Below, piece by piece: positions 1-6,865 of a DNA stretch of 11,055 nt. Location of the stretch: positions 1 through 11,055 of the forward strand of contig CADBNJ010000090.1 in NCBI GenBank assembly GCA_902795955.1. Direction: 5' to 3'. Position 1 is the stretch's first letter; each line of letters starts with the position of its first letter. The position numbers and the translations under genes are program-made. Source of the stretch: Oscillospiraceae bacterium. Lineage in GTDB: Bacteria; Bacillota; Clostridia; Saccharofermentanales; Saccharofermentanaceae. The notes under the pieces are model-generated. The model had not been told where the DNA came from. It did not search any database and was given only the letters and a program-made list of their open reading frames with translations.

Positions 1-51
1 ATGTACTTAACATCTATCTTTGGTATCATAAAAAACGCAATATTCAATCTG

Positions 52-1647
52 TCACCTGCTTCCGAGTGTCTTCTCAACATTCACCGAGAACGGAGCCGCC
101 GCAAGACCGTTGTCCGCATAAAGCGGCGTTGCACCGTAACTGAAATAACCATATCTTACCTTGACCGGGAACTCCACATACGGGCAATCGAGCAATACTG
201 TCTTACCGTCGAAATCCACAGTGGCATTTGCGCGGTGGAATTCCCCGTCTTCACCGGCGATCTCAAAGCCGGTATCGTCCGAATCAAATCCGGTCGCCAT
301 ATTGAGGAGAAGGAAATCCCCTCCAAAACTCACTTCCACACCGTCACCCCTTCTGGCATCAATGATGTGAGGTGCCAGAGCGGGTATATGTTTGTAACCG
401 TAGACATACTTGAGAGCCATCGCCGCCATTCTCTGACCGGGAGTCTTCTTGTTGGCCGGATAGATATTGTCAAACTCTCCGCAGTCGGCCAGCACGGCCA
501 TATATGTATTCCTGACTTCAGATGCCACCTTCTGCTGCTGTTCGCGGAGCTTTGCCCACGAATAATCATCATAATCCATGAACTTGCGTTCTTTGGATAT
601 GTACATAGGGAGCTGGCAGAATACAAAAGGCAGTTCGGGATCCATAAACACGTCGCGCCACTCACCGATAAGGCTTGCAAATACCTGCCCGTAAACAGCT
701 GCGTGCTCAGCACAATCGGACTCACCCTGATAATAGATGACTCCTCTGAGAGCATACGGCGCGATCCTTCTGATCATGCACTCGAACATTGCACCCGGAT
801 GCCGCATGGATCTGTAGCCAACAGGAGGAGTACGCCTGAAGCTGCCTATCTCTTCTCTGACTCTCTGATAAGTCGCATACGGGTTCTCCCTGAGCAAAGC
901 CCTGACTCTCGCTTCATATTGTTCTGATGCACTCTCATAGACAGCAGCAAGTTCATTGAATTCATCATCCGACAGTGATGACGCCGCTCTGTCAAAATCA
1001 GCCTTGATCTTCCTTCCGCCTTCTGTGCTCATCAATCCGGCGGTGCTTAGCCAGCATGATATAGAAGTATCGGGAACATAACAGCCGATTATTCCTATCT
1101 TGCAGCCAAGCCTGTTCTCAAGCTCCCTTGCGAAATAGAAAGCAATGCCCGACATGTCTCTGCAAGTATCCTTGTCGATGATCACCCAGGAGGACTCCGC
1201 CTCGAGCATCTTCTGCTCATCATCAAGGAACCCCGCAACAGGAACACTGTAGCAGCGTATCTCCGTCTCGGGAACATTCTCGATCGTATACTTGGCATAC
1301 TGGCTCCTTACAAGAGGATATCCCATGTTGCTCTGTCCGGCGGCAAGCCAGACTTCTCCGGCATAGCAGCCTGTAATCGTCTTCTCCAATACGGGATCCT
1401 TACCGCCTCCGGCAGATGAAGATATCCTGAATTCGAATGGTCCTCCGGGGGAATCAACAGCGGGAAGCTCTGCCAGGAACTTAAGCTTATCATTGGTATG
1501 AACAGTGATCCCGCTTACAAGATCATCATCCTTATACATACTTATAAGAACATCACAATCTTCAGATGAGGAACCGAATATCCTTATCCCGGTTCCCCAC
1601 TGAAAGACCATATCGTCCTTAAATATACCGTTAAGCTCAAGCCTCAT
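52..1647 (-). CDS. Sialate O-acetylesterase-like SGNH hydrolase (SASA family), with altered catalytic positions
   Basis: This 531-residue protein has the layout of the sialate O-acetylesterase/carbohydrate esterase family (PF03629-like). The family removes acetyl groups from sugars using Ser, Asp and His. Seen here: an N-terminal beta region starting directly with an LNGIFKDDMVFQ-type segment; the nucleophile block GQSNM (Ser106); YYQGESD at 305-311; and a C-terminal RYGYFSYGATPLY-type ending usual for the family. No signal peptide is visible, so the protein should be cytosolic. Two oddities stand out. The block normally reading D-I-H-P is N-I-Y-P, with Tyr396 in the His position, and the Gly-Gly-Thr block near 191-197 reads V-P-D-T-S-I-S. 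The reading frame is intact. The ATG has an AAAGG site eight bases upstream. It is last in a five-gene run, 11 bases after the SCP2-like gene. The family call is firm; activity is doubtful. Confidence 0.85.
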   Translation of the reverse strand: MRLELNGIFKDDMVFQWGTGIRIFGSSSEDCDVLISMYKDDDLVSGITVHTNDKLKFLAELPAVDSPGGPFEFRISSSAGGGKDPVLEKTITGCYAGEVWLAAGQSNMGYPLVRSQYAKYTIENVPETEIRCYSVPVAGFLDDEQKMLEAESSWVIIDKDTCRDMSGIAFYFARELENRLGCKIGIIGCYVPDTSISCWLSTAGLMSTEGGRKIKADFDRAASSLSDDEFNELAAVYESASEQYEARVRALLRENPYATYQRVREEIGSFRRTPPVGYRSMRHPGAMFECMIRRIAPYALRGVIYYQGESDCAEHAAVYGQVFASLIGEWRDVFMDPELPFVFCQLPMYISKERKFMDYDDYSWAKLREQQQKVASEVRNTYMAVLADCGEFDNIYPANKKTPGQRMAAMALKYVYGYKHIPALAPHIIDARRGDGVEVSFGGDFLLLNMATGFDSDDTGFEIAGEDGEFHRANATVDFDGKTVLLDCPYVEFPVKVRYGYFSYGATPLYADNGLAAAPFSVNVEKTLGSR

Positions 1648-1658
1648 CCGACGTACCT

Positions 1659-2006
1659 TTATCCGAAGAAAGCATGAATAAATACAAGTGCCTTGGCCGC
1701 GTCCCCGTTAACGGCTGCCTTGCCGTCAGATACGGCATCATAGATAGTACACTTACCGTTGAGGATGTCAGCCATAACGCCCGTATCACAGTCGATATAG
1801 AAATCAGCCCCGTGATACTCGTAGGGAGCGGTCTCTACACTTCCGTCCTCAACTCTTATATACATGGGCTGAAATCCGCCGTCTCCCGTCAGCGTTATCT
1901 GCGTGGCAAAAAAGCCCTGCGGGAATGTCTTGCTGCGTGCTGTCTCCTCTACGGTGCGGAAAATACTTCCGTAAGTCGGTAATGTCTCAGTTCTGTTCTT
2001 TGCCAT
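1659..2006 (-). CDS. Small SCP2-like (sterol carrier protein 2 fold) protein
   Basis: A 115-residue soluble protein with no signal peptide or membrane helix. Its C-terminal half follows the SCP2 pattern: an acidic beta strand (FYIDCDTGVMADILNGK, about 68-84), then a T-I-Y-D-A segment, a Gly-Lys-Ala-x-V-N-Gly-Asp turn (about 94-101) and a hydrophobic final helix ending in FFG. SCP2 domains form a hydrophobic pocket that binds lipids or acyl chains; stand-alone bacterial members mostly have unknown ligands. The ATG has GAGGA about seven bases upstream. The gene sits 36 bases after the short-chain dehydrogenase and 11 bases before the esterase-like gene, so it is probably co-transcribed with both. 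A lipid or acyl ligand handled with the dehydrogenase is inference. The fold assignment rests on pattern recognition of a short sequence. Confidence 0.65.
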   Translation of the reverse strand: MAKNRTETLPTYGSIFRTVEETARSKTFPQGFFATQITLTGDGGFQPMYIRVEDGSVETAPYEYHGADFYIDCDTGVMADILNGKCTIYDAVSDGKAAVNGDAAKALVFIHAFFG

Positions 2007-2042
2007 AGCCTGTCCTCACAAAAGATATATATTGGTATTTTA

Positions 2043-2804
2043 TCATTTAATCATGTTTATTATCCACTGATGAGGTAATATTTTGGCCGCCAGATGCAAT
2101 AATTTTTGCGAGGTCCCGACGGAGATCAGCCGGCGTCCCCTTGAGTTTGCCTTAAGAGATATCTCCGCTATCTCGACGGGGGTCTTTGATGTCATTGCCC
2201 TTATTCCCGTGAAGCCCTCCGTCTTTCCTTTTGTCGCCTTATACTGAAAGCCTGTCGTAACGGGTCCCGGGCATACGCATGTAACCCTGATCCCCCTTTC
2301 CTTCAGCTCGGCTGCAAGAGCTCTCGAGAAAGATATGACATACGACTTGCTCGCGGCATAAACGGCGAATCCCGGCTGCGGAATGAAGCCCGCCGAAGAT
2401 GCAATGTTGATTATCCCCGACTTGCCGTCCATGTATGGCAGGCACATCCTGCACATCAATGTGAGGGCATTGCAGTTCGTATTCAGGGTATCCGATATCT
2501 CCTCCATGCTCTGCCCGGCAACTGAATCCCTGAATCCCAGTCCGGCGCTGTTAATAAGCAGGCTTATCACGGGTTTGTGTTCCTTCAGCATCGACTCGAT
2601 GAGCAGCATTCCGTCCGTCGCGCAGAGATCCGCACAGACCGGGGCGGTTCTCTGCGGAAGAAGTTCAGCCTTAAGAACCTCCAGTTTGCCGCCATTCCTT
2701 CCCACCATCCACAATTCATCACAGATCTGAGATGCCGCAAGCTGTCTTGCGAATTGTTCTCCTATGCCGGAGGTTGCTCCCGTGATCAGCGCGATCCTCG
2801 TCAT
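2043..2804 (-). CDS. Short-chain dehydrogenase/reductase (classical SDR, DltE/COG0300-like)
   Basis: A 253-residue classical SDR, the usual length for the family. The Rossmann cofactor motif T-G-A-T-S-G-I-G is at 8-15, NSAG at 85-88, and the catalytic set is Asn110 (approximate), Ser136 in NIASSAG, Tyr149 and Lys153 in YAASK. The PGPV segment after strand six (179-182) is also present. An Arg at 36 after strand two (VGRN) favours NADP(H) over NAD(H). The protein should be a cytosolic reductase of a carbonyl or hydroxyl substrate, but the substrate cannot be read from sequence. The ATG overlaps the stop of the upstream DUF6056 gene by four bases (ATGA), and a GGAGG lies ten bases upstream inside that gene, pointing to translational coupling. 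The C-terminal hydrophobic stretch after 233 could contact a membrane, which would fit its membrane-protein and SCP2-like neighbours. Confidence 0.9.
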   Translation of the reverse strand: MTRIALITGATSGIGEQFARQLAASQICDELWMVGRNGGKLEVLKAELLPQRTAPVCADLCATDGMLLIESMLKEHKPVISLLINSAGLGFRDSVAGQSMEEISDTLNTNCNALTLMCRMCLPYMDGKSGIINIASSAGFIPQPGFAVYAASKSYVISFSRALAAELKERGIRVTCVCPGPVTTGFQYKATKGKTEGFTGIRAMTSKTPVEIAEISLKANSRGRRLISVGTSQKLLHLAAKILPHQWIINMIK

Positions 2805-4273
2805 TGCTCATTTCCCTCCACAACATAATACTGATAGATCCAGCTCATGGAATAATCCGACACTATTGTTCCTTCAGCGGGGAAGAACAGGCTGACTGCC
2901 GTCCTTTGTGAAGACGCGGAATAAACAGTCTCCATGTCATTCCTCTTCATCGCCGATGCAACCTGTGCAATATATGAATCATAGTTCTTCACATCGATAA
3001 AGAACGTGACTGTATTGAACATCACGATGATGCCGGACAGTAAGATCACGATAAGATCCCGCCTTGCCTGTGAGCCGGACTTCCTGCCTGAACCGCCCTT
3101 CAGCAGATACCTTACAAGGATCAGGACCACAAGGCACAATCCGGCAACTGCTGCCTGCATAAATGAGAGTGATATCAGGTTCAGAATTGTCAGTGAAGCA
3201 AGTGCCGGATAAACTGACTTGTACTTCTCACTCTCCTCTGCCCTGTACAGGAAATCCATGAGACATGACCAGGCGGGAATCATCAGCGGAAGGATCACCG
3301 AGAACAGAGCTCTCTGTATTACGACCCCCGACATTCCGAGTGCAGCGCTCCCTGCAAAGCAGGCTATGGGCAGCGCCATCGCGGCAGATATCTTCTTTAT
3401 CTTCTCTCTGCGCAGGATCATGTAGAATAACATGATCAATACCGGCAGCAATATAACTGATCCCCAGCTGATAAAGCAAGAGAGATAATCATACGATGTA
3501 CGGATAACCTTAGTTATGCCGATATCACTGTTGCCGTCTACCACCGCCTGCCTGTTGGCGTTGCCCGGCGCAAGGATAACCAGCGCCATTCCGGGAAGTG
3601 TGCAGAGCATGGATACGATGTAATAACCGGCGGGCTTGATCCTGTCTGAGATCAAACGCAGAACAATGAATATGATCAGCATTCCGCCGAATATCTCGTT
3701 GACCGATGATGCCAGCAGGACGGAAATAAAAGTCAGAATACTATTCCCGACACCTTTATGATGACTGCCGATCATATTGACAGCCCACAGCATGACAGTC
3801 CCGGCCCAAAGGTAATTAACGCTGCCTGAGATCCACAATATGGAATCGCCCCAGGATGGCAGGAGCAGAAACATCGACATATAAACCAACGGCAATGTGT
3901 ATTTGTTCTCATATAACACGTCAGTTCTTATGCCTCGCCTGATGAGCAGCCCCGCCATTACAAAGAAACAGGCGTTAATTACCGCAAACGCCCATTTGCC
4001 CGCATATATCACTGCGAAAACAAGAAAATGACAGACGACCCTTCCGCCGCTATAGCGGTAATAATTACTTGCTGATGTGAACAGATCGCCTATCGAAGCA
4101 ATGCGGATCTCATTACCGATATCAGCGTCAAAACCGTTCCATACATAATTGAAATGAAGGTCATCCGTAATGAGTGGTGTTATTAAACTCAATAACAGTA
4201 CCAGCAGGAAGACTGCCGGTACTGTTATCATGTCGATCTTATTGATCCTTTTATCAGTTGTTGTCCGCACCAT
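2801..4273 (-). CDS. Polytopic membrane protein, DUF6056 type (glycosyltransferase-like)
   Basis: A 490-residue protein with about 11 predicted membrane helices, starting at roughly residue 16. Hallmarks that I associate with DUF6056 are an acidic ITDDLHF segment just outside the first helix (35-41), RYSGGR before the second (73-78), WISGSVNYLWAG (147-158) and APGNANR (235-241). The paired acidic residues after the first helix recall GT-C membrane glycosyltransferases that use lipid-linked sugars, so a role in decorating a cell-surface glycan is plausible but unproven. About 65 soluble residues close the protein. The ATG at 4273 lies 20 bases inside the upstream tail-repeat gene and has no clear ribosome site of its own, which suggests coupling to translation of that gene. 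An alternative ATG exists at residue 15 but would remove the charged leader. The next gene overlaps by four bases. Confidence 0.75.
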   Translation of the reverse strand: MVRTTTDKRINKIDMITVPAVFLLVLLLSLITPLITDDLHFNYVWNGFDADIGNEIRIASIGDLFTSASNYYRYSGGRVVCHFLVFAVIYAGKWAFAVINACFFVMAGLLIRRGIRTDVLYENKYTLPLVYMSMFLLLPSWGDSILWISGSVNYLWAGTVMLWAVNMIGSHHKGVGNSILTFISVLLASSVNEIFGGMLIIFIVLRLISDRIKPAGYYIVSMLCTLPGMALVILAPGNANRQAVVDGNSDIGITKVIRTSYDYLSCFISWGSVILLPVLIMLFYMILRREKIKKISAAMALPIACFAGSAALGMSGVVIQRALFSVILPLMIPAWSCLMDFLYRAEESEKYKSVYPALASLTILNLISLSFMQAAVAGLCLVVLILVRYLLKGGSGRKSGSQARRDLIVILLSGIIVMFNTVTFFIDVKNYDSYIAQVASAMKRNDMETVYSASSQRTAVSLFFPAEGTIVSDYSMSWIYQYYVVEGNEQ

Positions 4274-6737
4274 TACCGGGCTGAGTATTATTGCCTGACG
4301 GCTTGAATGGTGAAGGTGACGCCGGCTTGTCCGGAGCAGGAGCGGCAGGTGCCGCGCCGGGAACGGAAGGATTGTTGTTTACTGCCGGAGCAGGATTCTG
4401 TGAGGGAGTCTGTTCACCCGGCACGTGCCATACCGGAGCCTTATATCCGGGACGCATCGGAGCTGCGGCCTGAGGTGCCTGAGCCGCAGGACTCTGCTGT
4501 GCAGCGTGATTTACGGAGTACTGCGGAGGTCTCTTGATCGGTGCCCTCAGTCCGGGAATCTGATTAGGATTCTGCTGTGCCGCGGGAGCCTTCGCCTGTG
4601 CCTGAGCAGCAGCTTCTTCAGCTCTCCTCTGCGCCGCAATCTCCTTCATGGCCGCCGCATAATTAGTCGTTCCGCTTGTTGAAGCAGTCTTAGGATATGC
4701 AACGGGCTCACTTACCGGTTCATGCTTCTTGCCGAAAGGCAATTTGCCGACCAGTCCCTTAACGCCGTGACCTTTGGTCTCTGCCGGTGCTTCAGGCTTG
4801 GCAGCCGGCTGAACAGACTGCTGAACAGGCTTGGCAGCTGCTGCGGGAGCAGGTGCCTTGGCAGGAGCAGGAGCAACCTTACGGGGTGCCGGATCCTTGC
4901 CGGCCTGAGGGTGAACTTCGTTCTTAGCTGCTATCTTGTCCGCAGAAGCGGGCTTTACGTCACTTGCGATCTTAACTTCAGGCATCTTGACAACACCGGG
5001 GATTGCCGTGTGATCAACAGAATACTCTGAAGGACGCTTGAAATGCTTCGTGCCGCTCTGTTCGGGAACGGGCATTACAGGAGCCGAAGGCGCCTTCGCT
5101 GCAGGTATCTGAACTCCCTGAACAGGCTTTGCCGGTGCTGCCGCTGCCGGTGCAGCAGGAGCCGCCTTGGGAGTGCCTGCAACAGTTGCCGCAGTTGCTG
5201 CAACAACAGGTGCGACATGAGTAGTTACGGGCTTCTGCTGTGCCTGAACCGGTGCCTGTGCCGCATGGTTCACTGAATATTGAGGAGGCCTCTTGATCGG
5301 AGGCTTAAGTCCCGGAGCAGCAGATGATGCAGAAGGTGCAGCTGCAGGTTTTGCAGGTGTGAAAGGTGCCTGTACAGGTGCTTTCTGCTGAGGCTGTGTC
5401 TGCGCTGCCGCTACACCTGCCATGGTTGTTGCCGCAACGGGTGCAGTATGTGTAATTGCAGGTGCTGATGCGGCAGGAGCCGCCTTGGGCGGTACGGCCG
5501 CTGCAGCAGGACGCTTGGGTGCCTCAGCCTGTATCTTGGCCTGCTGTGCCACATTGGGGTTGGCAGAGAACTGGGCAGGGCGCTTTACGGGTGCTCTCTG
5601 AGGAGCTTTTGCTGTTGCGGCAGCTCCTGCACCGGCAGCCTGTGCTTCCTTCTGTTCTGCCATTCTCATTGCATTGATCTCTTTCATCGAAGCGGCAAGA
5701 CCGGCTCCTGTCTGTGAAGAAGCTACGGGCCTTGATGCCTGAACCGGAGCCGGCTTCGGAGCTTTGCCTGATCCGCCCATGCCGGGTATGAAATGAGCGA
5801 AAGCTTCTTTGTTGGAGTATCCCTTGCCCTTGCGCAGATATCCGTATCTGAGCAGCAGCAGAGCAACAACTATAAATACCAACAGGTATGGAAGCCAGTT
5901 GAAATTGCTGTCCTTCTTAAGTTCTACAGGGGTCTCCGGAGCCTTTGTAGGTGTCGGGGTATTGCCGTCCTTGTCCGTCGTGCCGCCGCCGGGATTGGTC
6001 GGATCCGTAGTGTCCGTCGGATCTACTGTACCCGGAACAACTGCAGAAGCAGACGGCTCTGACTCGATCGGAAGACGGTCGGGATCAGTAGTGGGCGTAG
6101 GGACCGGTGTTGATGTCGGCTCGGGCGTAGCCGTAGGTGCCGGAGCATCAGTCGGCTCTGGTGTAGGTGTTGCCTCCTTTGTAGGCTTAGGTGTATTAGT
6201 AGGCTTCTTGGTCGGCTTAGGTGTAGGTGTGCTTGTATTGGTAGGTTTCTTTGTGGGCTTAGCGGTAGGAGTGTTAGTTGCAGTAGGCTTTTGTGTCGGA
6301 GTATAAGTTGCGCCTGACGCCTTGGCAGAACACTTGGGTTGCTTCATTCCTTCAATGTTGGTTCCGGAAACATTAAAGTAAAATCCCCCGTCAGGATCGC
6401 CCTTCTTGCCGTTGTATCCGTATATTGTTATGGTTATCTTGCGTCCTCCGCTGCCGCTGATCTTTGCAACACCACTTGCGACAAGATCAGAGGTAACGTG
6501 AACTTCCTGATTAAATGTGAGCGTAACTATAACATTCTGAGGGGCAGAGTAACCTTGAACATCCAATGTGAACCCACCGAAATCTTTATTCCAGGTACTC
6601 CATCCGACAACGTTAACTCTTCCCGCCGCACTGACTTCACCCGGCGCCAGGAACAAAAGTGCCGATGCCATCAGGATCATGCACATCAGCACTGTCGCCA
6701 CTCTAACAACCCGGGATCTAACAACTACCGAATTCAC
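4254..6737 (-). CDS. Single-pass membrane protein: extracellular carbohydrate-binding-like module, Pro/Thr linker, long cytosolic Pro/Ala-rich repeat tail
   Basis: I chose the GTG at 6737 (827 residues) because GGAGG lies eight bases upstream; the open frame extends back to a GTG at 6761, but that start would include the ribosome site. Regions: signal peptide 1-37 with a VSA cleavage site; a beta-rich module at about 40-137 with W-x-x-W, GGFTLDV and GGFYFNVSG; a Pro/Thr-rich linker at about 143-275; a membrane helix at 281-297 followed by R-Y-G-Y-L-R-K-G-K; then about 530 residues rich in Pro, Ala, Gln and Lys, which by the positive-inside rule should be cytosolic and disordered. The tail holds four K-R-P-x-x-Y/F-S motifs and two A-A-x-M-K-E-I motifs. 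The outer module resembles that of the neighbouring cellulase in pattern. It is first in a five-gene run with its own promoter. I know no named family for the whole protein; a scaffold or substrate sensor is inference. Confidence 0.85.
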   Translation of the reverse strand: MNSVVVRSRVVRVATVLMCMILMASALLFLAPGEVSAAGRVNVVGWSTWNKDFGGFTLDVQGYSAPQNVIVTLTFNQEVHVTSDLVASGVAKISGSGGRKITITIYGYNGKKGDPDGGFYFNVSGTNIEGMKQPKCSAKASGATYTPTQKPTATNTPTAKPTKKPTNTSTPTPKPTKKPTNTPKPTKEATPTPEPTDAPAPTATPEPTSTPVPTPTTDPDRLPIESEPSASAVVPGTVDPTDTTDPTNPGGGTTDKDGNTPTPTKAPETPVELKKDSNFNWLPYLLVFIVVALLLLRYGYLRKGKGYSNKEAFAHFIPGMGGSGKAPKPAPVQASRPVASSQTGAGLAASMKEINAMRMAEQKEAQAAGAGAAATAKAPQRAPVKRPAQFSANPNVAQQAKIQAEAPKRPAAAAVPPKAAPAASAPAITHTAPVAATTMAGVAAAQTQPQQKAPVQAPFTPAKPAAAPSASSAAPGLKPPIKRPPQYSVNHAAQAPVQAQQKPVTTHVAPVVAATAATVAGTPKAAPAAPAAAAPAKPVQGVQIPAAKAPSAPVMPVPEQSGTKHFKRPSEYSVDHTAIPGVVKMPEVKIASDVKPASADKIAAKNEVHPQAGKDPAPRKVAPAPAKAPAPAAAAKPVQQSVQPAAKPEAPAETKGHGVKGLVGKLPFGKKHEPVSEPVAYPKTASTSGTTNYAAAMKEIAAQRRAEEAAAQAQAKAPAAQQNPNQIPGLRAPIKRPPQYSVNHAAQQSPAAQAPQAAAPMRPGYKAPVWHVPGEQTPSQNPAPAVNNNPSVPGAAPAAPAPDKPASPSPFKPSGNNTQPGNGADNN
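4497..5585 (-). repeat. Four copies of a KRPxx(Y/F)S short motif in the cytosolic tail
   Basis: The copies are encoded at about 5541-5585 (KRPAQFSANPNVAQQ), 5256-5294 (KRPPQYSVNHAAQ), 5004-5039 (KRPSEYSVDHTA) and 4497-4535 (KRPPQYSVNHAAQ). The second and fourth are identical over 13 residues but differ at many third codon positions, so the amino acids rather than the DNA appear conserved. The spacers are variable Pro/Ala-rich sequence. The pattern fits repeated docking sites for a protein partner. Confidence 0.85.
4614..5696 (-). repeat. Two copies of an AAxMKEIxAxRxAE helix-like motif in the cytosolic tail
   Basis: One copy lies at about 5652-5696 (AASMKEINAMRMAEQ) and one at 4614-4658 (AAAMKEIAAQRRAEE). 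Each precedes a KRPxx(Y/F)S copy by roughly 25-30 residues, so the first and last parts of the tail are a duplicated unit of about 55-60 residues. The Ala/Glu/Arg pattern suggests a short amphipathic helix in otherwise disordered sequence. Confidence 0.75.
5907..6314 (-). repeat. Pro/Thr-rich linker with degenerate PTxxPT repeats
   Basis: This part of the 827-residue protein encodes a low-complexity run dominated by Pro and Thr. Its core repeats a unit like K-P-T-K-K-P-T-N-T (residues about 158-190), followed by a more acidic Pro/Thr part. It joins the extracellular module to the membrane helix and probably acts as an extended wall-spanning spacer. Similar linkers are common in secreted cellulases. 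Confidence 0.85.
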
Positions 6738-6745
6738 TTCGTACA

Positions 6746-6750
6746 CCTCC
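6746..6750 (-). promoter_or_regulatory. Ribosome binding site deciding the GTG start at 6737
   Basis: GGAGG on the minus strand, eight bases before the GTG at 6737. The more distal GTG at 6761 lies upstream of this site and would not be served by it. Confidence 0.85.
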
Positions 6751-6778
6751 GCAAAACACACATATACATTAATAAAAT

Positions 6779-6807
6779 ATTATATAGGCTCAAAATAATA
6801 AAAACAA
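6779..6807 (-). promoter_or_regulatory. Sigma-A-like promoter for the five-gene left operon
   Basis: On the minus strand, TTGTTT (6802-6807) and TATAAT (6779-6784) are separated by exactly 17 bases in an AT-rich stretch. Predicted transcription would start near 6771, giving a leader of about 34 bases before the GTG start. The perfect -10 box and optimal spacing are the main support; the -35 box matches only at TTG. Confidence 0.6.
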
Positions 6808-6852
6808 TGTAATACCCCACAAAAAAGGGGGTGTTTTTTCGCCACAATGTAA
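6804..6852. repeat. Pair of 9-base direct repeats (ACAATGTAA) flanking the hairpin
   Basis: ACAATGTAA occurs at 6804-6812 and 6844-6852, 40 bases apart start to start, on either side of the hairpin. The first copy overlaps the -35 box of the left-operon promoter. This could be a two-site operator, but a chance match in AT-rich sequence cannot be excluded. Confidence 0.35.
6814..6839 (+). terminator. Short hairpin with T-run, intrinsic-terminator-like on the plus strand
   Basis: ACCCC (6814-6818) pairs with GGGGT (6828-6832) around a nine-base A-rich loop, and six T residues follow at 6834-6839. That is terminator geometry in the plus direction, although no plus-strand gene precedes it. Read on the minus strand, downstream of the cellulase gene, the hairpin is followed by ATTACATTG and only then by a T-rich stretch, so termination there would be weaker. 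The stem is short. Confidence 0.4.
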
Positions 6853-6865
6853 AAAGTTACGGAGG

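Noticed and set aside
1..927. Long open frame on the plus strand over the esterase-like gene
   Set aside because: It is antisense to a gene with clear family motifs and a ribosome site; its product has no recognisable features and opens at the window edge.
52..1647. Frameshifted or decayed esterase pseudogene
   Set aside because: The frame is full length with normal family start and end; only specific active-site positions differ.
4254..4500. Sortase, dockerin or S-layer signal at the end of the repeat-tail protein or the cellulase
   Set aside because: No LPxTG-like motif followed by a helix, no dockerin calcium loops and no SLH repeats are visible in either protein; both have a plain membrane helix with a hydrophilic tail.
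4497..5585. CRISPR-like or DNA-level tandem repeat
   Set aside because: The repeats are irregularly spaced, in frame and conserved as protein rather than DNA, with many synonymous differences.
5809..6306. Gly/Val-rich plus-strand open frame
   Set aside because: It is the reverse reading of the Pro/Thr linker codons and so a composition artefact, without a ribosome site.
6738..6761. Earlier GTG start for the repeat-tail protein
   Set aside because: The extra eight codons contain the GGAGG site that serves the GTG at 6737, and the signal peptide is well formed from the later start.
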